From Tamarix chinensis (taxonomy: Eukaryota > Streptophyta > Magnoliopsida > Caryophyllales > Tamaricaceae), in assembly GCA_030549775.1 (NCBI GenBank), contig CM060171.1, forward strand, positions 142,012,859-142,076,858: 64,000 nt of DNA, written 5' to 3'. How positions within the stretch are numbered: the stretch's first letter is position 1; the number at the start of each line of letters is the position of its first letter. Shown piece after piece: positions 1 to 12,581 of the stretch. A program made the position numbers and the translations under genes. The notes beneath the pieces are model-generated. The model was not told where the DNA came from and searched no databases. It worked only from the letters and a program-made list of their open reading frames with translations.

Positions 1-1261
1 TTTCCTTCATTCTTTTGGAATGGTCTTCCTTTATTATCATTGCTGAATATTATTGTTTTTTAAATTCTTATTAATGGTTCCTTTTAGTTACTAGTTAATC
101 CCGAGTGTTTTTTTATTAGTAATAATTTGGAATATTTTGAACCTCAATTGGTTCTCATTTTGATAAATTCTATGTCATTATGTTTCTAAAGTTGTGTAAA
201 TTTCTAATTTTTTATAGGCTCATCCTGATGTCAAACAGCTTTGGTACAAACCTATTTTAAATTATCATAGGTTTGATATTTTTTTTTTGGCAAGGCCCTA
301 TCAATTGGAAATTTGGCCATTGATTCAAAAGAAAGGCATGTGCACTTAGAGAGACAAGAATGTGAAGAAACAATAGCTAAGAATTGAAGCACTAAGAAAG
401 AGAAATATAATGAAGTAACCTCTTAATGGCCTAGTGCATCTAGATCAAGAAACAAACAAGAAAAGAAAAGTGAGAGATTATATATCAAAAGAGATGAATG
501 CTCTAAAATAAGGGATGTATGTAGGGGAACATATCTTGATAGAGAAAATCTATGTAATTTTACTAAATCTGAGATGTACTATGAGCTTAAGAAGGTTGAA
601 GGGTTAAAGAAATTTCTTGTCATAGAAATCTATACCAATCTTGTAGCAAATATCATTTTAGCTCGAACATTTTTTTTATACCCTAGGACGTAACTATATG
701 GTTGTGCGCGGAGTTCGGTTCTAATAGTTTTGATGATCCTATTGTATCTCTTTGACCTATTAAATTAGTTAATAATAACTATGAAGTATTTATTTCCTTT
801 GCTAATTTTTTCCTTTCCTTTTGGGATATTTATATATTAATATTTTGAAGCCTTTTTGGTTCACGTGAGTGTTGGTATCTAAATTTTTACATTGGTACCT
901 AGAGGCGTGGAGTAAATCATGTGGTTTATTTTATTTACTCTATCTCTTATTATTACGGTGTTTTAAAGGTTATTTATATATTATGGAGTTGTTTTGAAAT
1001 TATTGAAATATATCTATGTAATGTTTTAGAATGTTTCTAAAAAAGTTGGAATTAGTATTGAGTTTATTTAATTTTTACGATTTTTAAGAAATGTTATTGA
1101 AATTTTCATGTATTAATATGATATTTTAATTTTTATTAAATATATAATAGTATTAAGATAATAATAATAATAAAATTTACTTTTATTTTTTTTATATAAA
1201 CCAAACACTAAAAACACTTTCTAAAAATTATAATTTCTATAAAACTTTTCCAACAATCAAA
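1..1261. other. AT-rich sequence without recognisable gene
   Basis: I read both strands and found no protein family, RNA gene or bounded element. It holds homopolymer T runs and a short polypurine stretch near 330-620. No open frame here resembles a known product. Confidence 0.5.
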
Positions 1262-1632
1262 CAAAGGAAAGAAAATTGATTTCTCTTATTTTATGTCATT
1301 CTCATCTTCCTTTCCTTCTTTTTTTTTTCTTAAATCAATCGGAGCCTAAATACTTTCTAAAACTCCTTAACACCAATGTAAAAAAGGGAAAAAAACTAAC
1401 AGTATAACTTTCCCCGACATTTTCCTCTTATTTTCTTTCCTTGTTATTTTCATCGCAACCAAACACCTAGAAGCCATTTTCCTTCTATTTTTTTTACGTT
1501 AATTACTATTTTTTGTAAACAAAATGGACCCTTAGGATATGTTTTATTTGAAAAAAATTGAGCTGAAAGAAAATTAAGAAAGGAAAAATGAAAGAAAATA
1601 AAGATAAGGAATCAATTTTCTTTCCTCATTTT
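1262..1632. repeat. MITE-like inverted repeat (fold-back)
   Basis: The left arm (about 1264-1321) and the reverse complement of the right arm (about 1573-1628) share the 16-base core GGAAAGAAAATTGATT (1266-1281 and 1610-1625) with further imperfect pairing on both sides. The spacer is about 250 bp. The arms are pyrimidine-rich on one side and purine-rich on the other. This is the shape of a fold-back or MITE-type non-autonomous DNA element, but I could not define termini or a target duplication, so the class is open. Confidence 0.45.
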
Positions 1633-2968
1633 GGTTTTCGATAAGAATTCATGGATAATATTTTCCTATAATAAAATTTCATGTGTATGGTTGGTAGAAT
1701 TATTTTTTGTTTATGATACACTTTCTTGTATTTGGTTTGGTAGAAAGAAAATCCCAGGAATTATTTATTTATTTACACTTATAAATAATTGTTTGTTTAT
1801 AAAAAAAATATCAACTATCATGTCTACATTCACTACCACCTCCACAACCTCCACTACCTCTGCACCTCCACCATAATTTTTTTGTTAGATTATATAATTA
1901 TAATTATAATTTTTGTGGAAATTTTTATTTTCATTGTATTTCAATATTATTTTATTAATATTTTATTAATACTCTTATGCTAATTTTTTTATTATAAATT
2001 ATTTACCAGAATATATACAAGCTATAATTATTTTAAATAAAGGTTTAATAACGAAAAGAAAGAAAATACACTATTGACAAAGTACAGACAAAAATACTTT
2101 TATCCATATAGATATTTATCCCAATTTATATATCAATCTTTCCATTCTTCATTTAACAACATCTCTAAAACAATCATTGTTCGAAGAAAGGCTTCAACCC
2201 TTTCCAATTTTTTGGAGTATAACAATAATCATAAACAAAACAAATTATTAAATAATAGCATCATAAAAAATGTGAGAATGAAACTCCACAAACAATCATA
2301 TATCTCTATCTTCATGTGAAAGACCTTGGTGTAGATTTCTATTAACGGAACTTTCTCCTACCCTTCAGACTTCTTAATATCCAAATACAACTCAACTTTA
2401 GAGAAATTATGTGAGTTTCATCTATTAAGAGTTGGTGTAACTACATTCATTCCCTACTTTAGTACCTTCATCTCTTCAAATACATAGTATATTACCTTTT
2501 TTTATTGTGGTTCTTGATCTAGAGGCATCACTAAAAAGAGAGATTTCTTCATTACATTGCTCTTGCTTTGTGCTTCAATCATCGGGCACTACTTCCTCTT
2601 ATTCTCGTCTCTCTAGAAGTATACACCTTTCCTTTAAACTTCCTACCAAACTTCTAATGACTTGATCCTAGCAAAAAAAAGTGTCTAGCCTATGAAATTT
2701 GAGTTTAGCTTATGCCAAAGTGGTTTGGCTTTGGGAAGAGACTATAAATGGGGGAAAACATGTTAATATACAAATAATTCTAATAGAAGGGAAATGAATA
2801 ATAAATTCACACATGAACATTGAATTTCAAGAAGTTTCCAAAATAGTTAATTGTTCTCCATGTGGTAGTGTTTGCTTATAAAGTTGCGATTATATATATT
2901 TTCAAGTTAGAACAATTTATATAAAAAAACATGTAATTATTGGAAAGTAGATAATTGAGTACTTACAC
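1633..2968. other. AT-rich sequence without recognisable gene
   Basis: There is no recognisable coding or RNA feature. Short open frames at 1631-1876 and 2074-2319 are low-complexity and match no family I know. Confidence 0.45.
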
Positions 2969-5900
2969 TTAGGGTTGTAAATGAACCGAGTTGAGGTGAT
3001 AAAAAATGGGCTCGGGCTCATCTCATGTAAAAATATGGTAGCTCGAGCTCATACTGAGCCTTATAATAGATGTTTGGATTTGGCTTGAATATAGCTTAAG
3101 AGCTACTTGGCTCAGCTCATTTGTTATAAATGAGCTAAACTAAAACGAATCTATTTGACTTGTTCATTTAAGGCTCATTTGGCTAGTTTATAGATTTCTC
3201 AAATCGTTTTACATGTTCAAATCATTTAGAGGTCGTTAGGCTTGTTATGCTCATTAGAGCTCATTAGGCTCTTATTTTGGCATTGTTAATACCTGCTATA
3301 ATATAAAAATTAACAAAAAAGACCAACACATCCATCTAGATGTACGTATGACCTTTATTCATTAAGCTTTCAAATTACATCATCATCATCCATTAACTGC
3401 TAAACAAAAGAATCACGCCAAAAAGCTATTTGGAAGCATGTTTGTCCACCTAGTTTGCTACTAATATAACTTAAACATCACAAAAATACTAAAAAAATAA
3501 TATAATAAAATCCATCAAAATAACATAATAAGTAACATAAAACTTCTAAAAATTCCAATATAATGACATAAAGAGACAACAAAACAAGATCCACCATACT
3601 CCTCCAAACGCTAACAAAATGAGATAGTCATAACATACTTGTGCAACACCTAATCATCGCCAATGTAATGTGTAGTTACAACCATATAATGGATTTTTAT
3701 AGCATCCAACGTCTAAAAATAATTATTAATACTAATTTTTTACACCTTATACAACACATGCTTCATTTTCTTCTTGTAATGGTCATAAACAACAATGCAA
3801 TCTTATTTTACCATAGTACGTGACACCTTTTTTATGATCAGGAGTTACCAATTTCAAGTATTCATTGAACATTTAATATTCAATCATATTGAAAGGGTAT
3901 TCATGCACAAGAATATCTTTAGCCCAAACCTCTCTTGATTTGAAAGGATCAAACCTTATGCAAGTAGCATAACTTATCCCCTCTGATTTTGCAAAAGACA
4001 ACTTCTGCTGACCTTTTGGTTTACAATATGCATAGGTAGACAAATGCCTTTTCAAATGGGAAATAGTACCACCAGTAACAACTGCAACCTATTCATGGTG
4101 ATTCTTGCACTCTGCATTCTTTGTTCCATCCCTCAATATAACCTCTTTGAAGTCTTGCTATACCATTGAAGTTTTCTTTCAAATATTTTCCTTTATAGCA
4201 CATTCCTCATCCTCTTCTTTATTTTCTGTTGTAGTACTTGGCCCTCCCTTCCTCATCATAAGGTTCTTAAAATATTTCTACTACAACTTCAACCATGTAA
4301 TTGTCTTGTTCCATGGCTGGACTCGTGAAGGAAGATCCTAAATATGTTGAGGCTGATCTTTGTTTAAAAGAAGAAAAATTTATAATATATCAATTTGGAC
4401 ATAGTCACAAGTTATACATGATTATTGAAAAAGAAATCCAAAAAAGCTTTGTAGCAGAAGCAATAGCAACACCTACAAAATTTCAAAGTTTCTAAAGAAC
4501 TTAAATTTGTAAGTTATACAAGATACGGAAACAAATAATATAAAAGTATGATTACAAACTGTAACAATTTTATTCAACTTACATACATAATACATAAAAA
4601 AATATTGTCAGTAAGGATATTAAGAAAATTAGATTGTGGTGACATATCAAATCACGTTTTTTATTGATCAGTTTGGTACAAGACTCAAAGTAAGAAAAAC
4701 ATATGAAACATCTAAAAATAAAAATTAAAACTTCTAATTTTGTTTTATTAAAAAGGAAAACATATGGTATAGAAGTACACATATAAATAAAAATACCTAA
4801 AAACTAATAAAGTAATAATAGAATGCAAAAAATAAGGTGCTGCTAATGCTAGCTACTAACCAATATTGACTTTAATTCTTCAACCACCAAAGTACGTAAA
4901 ATTCTTTAACCTAAAACCAAATTAGCATAGAAACAATAGTTGCTTTTCAGAAAAGCTTCTAAAAAGAGAAGATGCTAATCTAGTATGTCACTGTTATATA
5001 TAAATAAATAAATAGATAGATAATCAAATTGGTACCATTTCCCAAATAGGCAATCACAATTAGATCTTATAAGCTGAATTTGATGATATGGAAATTGTGA
5101 ATGTAGCACTGCGTTTGTCTGCTTAATGTTGACGTGTTTAGCCTTTTTTGGATACAATAATATTTATCTTTTTTTAAGTATTGTTTACCTCTTTTATTTA
5201 CTACTTAAATTATCTTCTCATCTTTGATTTTGTGCTAAAGAATATCATTTTAACATATATAATTCCTCGAGTTCTTGTTATATGAACCAAATTTTAATAT
5301 GTAAAGAAAGAAAATCAAGGGAATGATAGTTGTGTTTTTCCACCGTTTCACCCATTTTGTGTGCCTCTCTAATAAACATGTGTAGATCTTTGCATTAAGA
5401 TACATTTGTTCACTTTCCCAAATGGGAGTCAATACCAAACTTTAAAGGGAATCCACCATTGTCATTAACCACAAAAGAACACACTTCATGGTTATTGGAT
5501 AAAACACCTAGATGAAACATTTATCAAATTTCCCTTAAATAAAATAAAAAACACACACATACTCAATAACACAAGGTTACCATTTGTCCAGATGACCTAA
5601 AAAAAAGTTTGGCATAAACATTTGCAAGCACAAAGCTAAGAGATACAAGTATCTCCAAAACCCATACCAAATCTTCATCAATGAAGCCACAACACAAATA
5701 AATTGAAGTTTACTTGAGGTTTTTTTACCTAAAGAAGAATGCTTGAAGCTGTATTTTGAACTTATGTTTGCTGAAACCACTAAAATTGAACACCACAGAG
5801 CTCACTGAAATCGGACACCAGCAAACGCAAAAAAACAATACTTAAACTAAAATTTAGACACAAATATGACAAATCAATTAAATAAGAACACAGAAGTAAG

Positions 5901-6645
5901 ATTTGAAAATAACTTACAAAGTCTAGCAGTATATTTGAAATAGATGAACAAGTAGAGAAATGGTGGTGAAATGGCCAGATTCAAAATCAAAATGAAGATG
6001 AGGAGTGGGAGACGTTTAGGAGAGGGAGATGGAGTAAGCTTCATCATTTATAGCGATGACCAATGATTGGCAATGGAGCTACAATTCGTGGACTGGTGTG
6101 GTGGTGTAGTTATTATGCTTGTGACGATCGAGCCAAAATGCTCAAATTGCAAGTCGCGAGGAGAAGAGATAGGATAGGTGGTGGTGACCGACTAGTGCGG
6201 TGAGCGGTGTAATTGTGTGAGTTGTGTCTCATGTGATAAAAGAAGATATAAAGTGAGAGAGGCTAATTTAGCAATTATTCATGAACCATGACTCGGTAGG
6301 CCAGTAGAGATCTAGTAAGATTAGGACTTAGGAGTTAGGTTTTTAGTTTATTTTCCATTCCAATAATATATATCTATTTTGGCCCAATTTCATTATATTA
6401 TATGTATTATGTCTCTATTATATATTATATATAGGGGTTATATATAATATAATTATTATATAATAAAAATTAATTATGAAAAAGTATATTTAGTAGTTTG
6501 AGCCTATTAACAAACTAATAATGAGTCTATAAATGAGCTATTAACGGGTTGGGTCGAGCCAAGCCGCACACCCCTAGGCTTTGGCTTGGCTCATTTAACT
6601 AAATGAACGAACCAAACCGAACTTTCTTAACTCATTTACAACCCT
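2969..6645 (-). mobile_element. Decayed hAT-superfamily DNA transposon
   Basis: The left end reads AGGGTTGTAAATGA (from 2971) and the right end, inverted, reads the same (TCATTTACAACCCT ending at 6645). The flanks are ACTTACAC (2961-2968) and ACTTATAC (6646-6653), a 7/8 match to the 8-bp target duplication expected of hAT elements. Near both ends the sequence is rich in GAGCC/GGCTC words, a common subterminal pattern of plant hAT elements. A broken BED-finger/transposase N-terminus lies on the minus strand at about 3.6-4.1 kb. The catalytic core and C-terminal dimerisation domain were not found, so this copy is a dead deletion derivative. The 4.5-6.5 kb part is probably leader or intron and has no other gene. 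Confidence 0.7.
3590..4115 (-). pseudogene. hAT transposase N-terminus (BED finger plus start of RNase H-like domain), broken
   Basis: Reading leftwards on the minus strand, a BED-type zinc finger remnant is visible: a Cys-Lys pair, then GGTISHLKRHL at about 4036-4070, matching the GT-x-HLxRH half of plant BED fingers. It continues into a stretch with FDPFKSREVWAKDILVHEYP (3890-3960), the conserved segment that precedes the catalytic domain in Ac/Tag-type hAT transposases. After one in-frame stop the similarity resumes (MFNEYLKLVTPDHKK). Near 3600-3690 there is HYIGDD-stop-VLHK, the usual 'aHYId-dW-L-k' motif with the Trp codon turned into TAG. The rest of the transposase is missing. Several stops make it a pseudogene. 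It lies inside the TIR-bounded element at 2969-6645 and explains that element. Confidence 0.72.
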
Positions 6646-6647
6646 AC

Positions 6648-6985
6648 TTATACATACTCTTTAGTATGTTTTGAGGCAAAAAAACCCCTTTTTAATCTTG
6701 AAACTACAAGGAAAAAACCATTCAATAATGGAAAAAATGCCAAACCCATTAGAAAAATTGAAATAGTAATAATAACAACATCTAGCATAATATCCGAGGG
6801 AATTGAATGTACACTATAAATCGCAAGAGTTAGGACACCATCATGAATAACCATAGAAGCACCTATTAAAGCCAAAATGAACAAAACCTTTATTAATACC
6901 ACATGCTTCTCCAAATTTGATCTAACCTTTAAACTTTCAATCTTTTCATTGTCACCAAACTCTTCTTTTGATTAAAAAAAACATC
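6648..6985 (-). pseudogene. HAK/KUP potassium transporter fragment
   Basis: A minus-strand frame running leftwards from about 6985 contains SNLEKHVVLIKVLF followed by ALIGASMVIHDGVLTLAI (about 6835-6890). This closely resembles the signature segment of plant HAK/KUP/KT potassium transporters (family form: ALxGTCMVIGDGVLTPAISV), including the preceding LEKH-type helix. The family's first Gly of GDG is His here and the Pro of LTP is Leu, so key residues are altered. Only about 110 codons are present; full-length transporters are about 700-800 residues. I saw no neighbouring exons to the right. The downstream residues (two hydrophobic segments) are diverged. The frame ends at the edge of the hAT element, whose target duplication lies at 6646-6653. 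I infer a gene remnant or captured exon. It could also be one exon of a decayed gene whose other exons lie outside the part I can recognise. Confidence 0.55.
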
Positions 6986-6989
6986 ATCA

Positions 6990-9900
6990 TACTTTTTATA
7001 AGCCTATAATTATTCTTTAGCAACTTGATAATCAAAATTACATAAAAATTATTAAAGAGCATAAGATTTATAAGACTAATATATGAAATCATTATCAACA
7101 ACTTCAAAGAGGGTTAATAAAATTATTAGTGGTTCAAACCAATAAAATTGAAAAGTTGAATATAATATGTTTGTTGGTGGGGAACATTTTAGGAGACATG
7201 GTCAACATATATCAAGGAAAAGGGGATATACTTATATTTCAAACAATCACATACTAAATTATGGAACCATGATAGACACATCTATAATGATGTGCAAACT
7301 ATATGGAGTGACAATAAATCTTAGTTAGGCAATATAGTAAAGTGGAAGGGCATAAACTTTCCAATTATTTGTTATTGTATTACATTTGAGAATTACAATA
7401 AAATATGGATAGTTCAAACCATATTTTTTTCATCCATGTGAACATGATTATGACTTAATCAAATAATAGTAAAAATATAAGTACAACAAATTTAATTTTA
7501 GATTATTTAAACCATTACTACTTGTCACTTATTAAATGATGTAAACAACTATAAGAATAAAGAAACATGACCTAACCTAATTGTATACAATAAGCCACAA
7601 GCAAAAAAATAAATTATCCCGTGATTTTTTTACTCTTATATTTCCTCTTCCAAACATTAATTTTTATTCTTGTAAAATGTGATCTACAATACTCGGAGTT
7701 CCATACATAAATTGCTGAGAATTAGCACTAGAATTTTCATCATTCATCAAAATAGAACCAAGGGCCACCACTCATTAAGAAATAGAACTAACCCACTTAT
7801 AATTTTGCACTGTCTACCCTAGCTTCAATATTGTACTATGTATAATACAAATGTAGTCCAAGAAATTCGTGGGGCTTTGGTTTTTAAGACTCTCTCTATG
7901 CCTTTAAATGTTTATTTTGCATTAATTTTAACAAGATGAAAATATGTTGCATTATTTTTTGAAGTGGGTACTCTATTATCAATCGCTAAGATTTTTCTAG
8001 TAAAAATTATCAAAATACTTCCAACCTAATACAGATATCGTACAAGGCCTCTTCATCTTTTTTCTTTTTCTCTTTATTATATTTTTTATTTGAGGGTAGG
8101 GGATGTAGTTACAGAAAAAATAATCATACCATATAATACTATGAACTATGGTTAGTGATGGAGTTCAACATGCAACCTGATTATTCTTTAAAACCCATTT
8201 TTATTGGTCTCTTTATATTCACATCATCTCAGTAGCTAACTTTAATCCTATACACTATGGATTAGTGCTAAAATAGGAACCTTAGATTTCTTTCTATACC
8301 AGCTTTTGTTAAATTATATTAAATGATTTCCACATCTTTGCCTCGATTATAATAGTTGTTTAAACTACTTTGTTAATCTCAATACTTTTACTAAGTTGGA
8401 CAGGCGCTTAGCGATACAAATAACTGAGTTCTAAAGATATGGTCTATTACTATCTTAGTTGAATTAACTTATCTACATAAAATATCTACTCCAAATTAAT
8501 GCTATTTATAATCTCTATAATACTCTATGTTGCATCTAAAATTAGCAAATTATAACATCACAAGTAAAACCAATAGATTAAGAGGGTAATCAAAACCAAA
8601 ATAAGAGAAGATGAGAGTTATGGAAATGAAAAATTAGGTTATTCACCAAATAGTATAATATTAATAAACAAATAAATAAACATGTAAGTTCAAATCAATA
8701 GAGAATTAAAACTTTTTGGATAATACATGTTAAAATCTACTCGGTGTGGTAAATGTATCAACAACAAACTTTGATTTCAACTTAATCAAAGACTGAATTG
8801 AAGTTTGTGCCATACTTTCTAGGGGTCCCATTTTTGGAGAAGAGAGGGGTGTTGAAGATCAAATAAAGGAAAATGAAAAAATAAGTGAAGTGGTAGGAGG
8901 TAAAGAACTAGTGAGTAATGGAAAAAATAGCAAGGAAGCTTTTTGAGATGGATATGTCAGGTTTGGAGCTCTGAATTTTGCAACTTAGCATTTTGGATTT
9001 AGTTTACATGGTTTTCATTTCTAATAAAATTTTGGTACAACCTACCTATTGATTATTTTGAATTATTGTCGGCATACTTAAATCATGGTTATGGTCTCTC
9101 ATCTTACATGAACATATTTTGAGGTTTGACATTGTTTCCTTTAGCTTAGAGAAAAATGAGCTATATTTATAAAGAGTCAAAAAAATTATCTATCAAGCTT
9201 ACTTTGTGAAGTGAAAATGCCATAATTGAGATCTATTATCATTCAAGGATTTCTTCATGTGATCTTATTGAATGTAGGAAGGAAATTGTATTTCCTAGCA
9301 ATGATAATCTCTTTGATTGTGCTATCCATCATAGTATGAACCCATGAAATAATTATTTTTGCTTTTGGATAATATTCAATGTAGGATATGGAATTTTTAT
9401 TGACTTATATTTTTCATGTTTGTGTTTCAAATTTTTTGCAGTAACACCATCACAAAAAAAAAAATAGATCGAAAAGGTAACTTATATATATAACTCACAA
9501 ACTTATATTGGAACCTAGTTTTCCTAACTTGCTTTACTGCTTCTTTCTTGATTTTTTTACATTATATATTTATAACTAGTATTCTAATGTGCTTCTTTAT
9601 TGCCGTATACTTACTTGGTAATGTTTACTATTTTCCAAAGATATGTTGAAGCACTATGCTCATCTAAATACTATCTACCTTAAATGACTCTGGTTAAACT
9701 TTGCTGAATGTAACATTTTTTTGAATCATACATGCTAGTAATAGAGGTTGACATGAACTCTAGTTTTCAATATTTGTGAGAAATTTCTTCTTCTGTTGAT
9801 TGTGTTAGTTTAATACATTCCATTTAATTTTTCCTTTTTTTAACTCAATTTTTTCTCAGAGAGGAAAAATGTAGAAAATTAAGAAAGAAAGGCCACCTTT

Positions 9901-10792
9901 CTACTGCCTATTCAATAAGGCACTCTTACCTAGCGTCAACGCAACTAATGGAGGGAGATGTTAGTTTCAATTTTTTTAGATAATGATATTTATGGCTTAA
10001 ATTATCTACTAATTGCCTTTATTCTAATGTATTTGTAGACATGATAACACTCAAGAGCAACTTTGTTTGATAAACTAACCCTTTTGTCGTATTAGTTGTG
10101 GGCCTGACAACTTGTCATATGTTATTATCTTCATCTATACCATATAGTAGTGCTATTTCATCTACTTAACAATATCAATGCGTGGTTTCTCTTATTGCCA
10201 TGACCAAAATTCATTATTGAACCTCTTGTTTTCTTTATTTTTGTGATGATATGACTTTACAATGTGGGATGCTTTGATTATAACAAAAAGGAGGTCATGG
10301 AAGCTATATTTGGTATGACAAACTTTAATTATTTGCACATTAAGTTTGAACAAATAATAAAATCATAGAATGTTATTTTTATTTGTATAGATTGATCAAC
10401 CTATTACTTAAAGTTATTTGTGGGAAAATAAGAAGTTCTAGTTATATAGTCATGGTCTTTCACCACTTCAAATATCCCCACCCTATTTTCTTTACCTAAT
10501 ATAATGGCTAAAAAGACCTTTCTAGATTCTATCTTTAGTTATATAAAAACTTCAAATATTTGTTATAGCATTATGTAGTCCATGATAGCTTTTTCCAAGT
10601 TATCACATATTTAAGTACTATTTATTGAGTAGGTATAGTAATTAAGTTGATTATTATAAAAATAAAAATGGAGCATTTGGCATAGTTATATTCAAAGAAT
10701 TATTAAGAGTTCAAATCCCTTTCTCAAATTTAATTTTACTTAAAAATTATATAATAATAATAATAATGAAATTAGGGAAATATTTATTTATT
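6990..10792. other. AT-rich sequence without recognisable gene
   Basis: About 3.8 kb with no open frame, domain or bounded element that I can support on either strand. I looked specifically for further HAK/KUP exons on the minus strand and did not find any. Confidence 0.4.
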
Positions 10793-11073
10793 TTTCTATT
10801 ATAATGAAAACCTTTTGCACATAATTTTTTTATATTTTTTATGACAATTAAATTTGGAATGAATTTTTTGTTACAAAAAATTTTGGTAATTATATTTTTT
10901 TCATTTTTTAATATTCACAATGATTTTTTTTTATGAAAAAGTTTTGGCAAGAACTTTTTTTTTTTGATATCAAAGAGCTCTATCAATAATAATTTTGTAG
11001 CCAAATCGTTTTTCAAAAATTTTAAAGCATATATTTTTAGTAATGGCATATATATGATAACAAAGAAAATGTT
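10793..11073. repeat. Direct repeat, copy A (about 280 bp, nearly identical to copy B)
   Basis: The segment beginning TTTCTATTATAATGAAAACC is repeated at 12176-12455. Apart from two homopolymer-T length differences I see no mismatch across about 280 bp. The unit is AT-rich and contains loosely repeated words (TTTTGTTACAAAAAATTTTGG and similar) reminiscent of subterminal regions of DNA transposons. It lacks TG...CA ends, so it is not an obvious LTR. Confidence 0.85.
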
Positions 11074-12175
11074 GCCAATTTTTCTTTTCCTAACACCATT
11101 TGTACGCAACTAATCCGTAACTACTTATATCATTACTAAAAATACCTTTTGCAATAAATTTTCTTTTAGCAATGAATTTAATCATTGCTAGAGCTATAAC
11201 ATTTAATTGTGGTAAGAAATTATAACATTTAATAATATTTTAGTGCAAGCCAAACCTTTGTTAAAATATGCATGAAAGTTAGTAGAGATGTTTGGTCTAT
11301 TAGTTAAATATTAGCTTATAGGTACTTGAGATATCATATTTGAATTCCCTTTCCAACTATTTGTATTGTAACACATTTACTACGTTGCGATCTATTGTAA
11401 TTTATTCTCACCTTGATAGATGTCCTACTAATCACCCTATATATATATAGACACACATAATTACATGGAATTTTTCTACTAAGAAAAGCTAGCTCATTTT
11501 CTATCTTTTAGCCTTTTTTTTATTCGAGTCTAAACATGGACCTTATTCATAATCATTTCTATTATTTTTCTTCCATGTAATATCACAACCTCCAAAAATT
11601 TGTGACATAATTATTTGATAGCCTTCCTTGAAAAGAGAACCAACGTCGAGGCTAAGAGGTGTCAGCTAGGAGGCAACAACCAGAGGCATCAACTATGGTA
11701 ACAAACTAAGGGATATAACTAGTGAAAAGGCGATAACCAAAGACCTAATGATGGAAGCAGTTGGTGAAGTAAACCAATTAGAGGTTGAGGGAGAAGATGT
11801 AAGAAAATCAAGGAGTAGTTAGGAAATTATTTAATATAAGGAATTTAGTACTCATAAGCATGATAGTTTATAAGTGGAGAGGGGACAACTCACAAAGACA
11901 TTCATTAAATTGAAACTTGTTCATTTCTCTAATTATAACTGATGTTTGGTAGAAAAATATATAAGTTAGACAACTAATGATGGTTGAGTATTCTGACTAA
12001 GGATGATGGAGGATGTAAAATGCTCTCTTCTAACTATTTGTATATAGTAGTGATACATAAGAAATTTACCTCAATAAAATTATCATATTCTTCTACCCAT
12101 AAAATCGTTATTCTTGTACTTACAATTTATTCTTACATTTTTCTCATAATTGTGTATTTGACCGAGGGGATTAAA
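11074..12175. other. Spacer between the 280-bp direct repeats
   Basis: No gene was recognised. Near 11166-11192 the word TTAGCAATGAATTTAATCAT begins a short palindrome-like stretch of the kind found in subterminal regions of plant CACTA elements, but I could not find matching element ends. A short purine-rich stretch at 11640-11800 has no coding similarity. Confidence 0.4.
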
Positions 12176-12455
12176 TTTCTATTATAATGAAAACCTTTTG
12201 CACATAATTTTTTTATATTTTTTATGACAATTAAATTTGGAATGAATTTTTTGTTACAAAAAATTTTGGTAATTATATTTTTTTCATTTTTTAATATTCA
12301 CAATGATTTTTTTTTTATGAAAAAGTTTTGGCAAGAACTTTTTTTTTGATATCAAAGAGCTCTATCAATAATAATTTTGTAGCCAAATCGTTTTTCAAAA
12401 ATTTTAAAGCATATATTTTTAGTAATGGCATATATATGATAACAAAGAAAATGTT
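12176..12455. repeat. Direct repeat, copy B (partner of 10793-11073)
   Basis: This is the second copy of the 280-bp unit, same orientation, starting 1383 bp downstream of copy A. It has 10 rather than 9 T residues in one run and 9 rather than 11 in another. The right junction leads into sequence unrelated to that after copy A. Confidence 0.85.
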
Positions 12456-12581
12456 TGGCCAACCCTATTGAGAATGAAGGAGTCATGCCTAATAGCATGG
12501 AAGGAAAATAATCGGAGTAGAAGAAATCTCAATAGAAGAGATTATGGTCATATATGTTAATGGGTGGATGACAGTGTCTGA

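Noticed and set aside
6990..9500. Further HAK/KUP exons to the right of the fragment
   Set aside because: No GGTFALYS-type or other family motif was seen on the minus strand in this stretch.
11160..11225. TTAGCAATGAATTTAATCATTGCTA-like palindrome as a CACTA end
   Set aside because: No CACT terminus, partner end or 3-bp duplication could be found.
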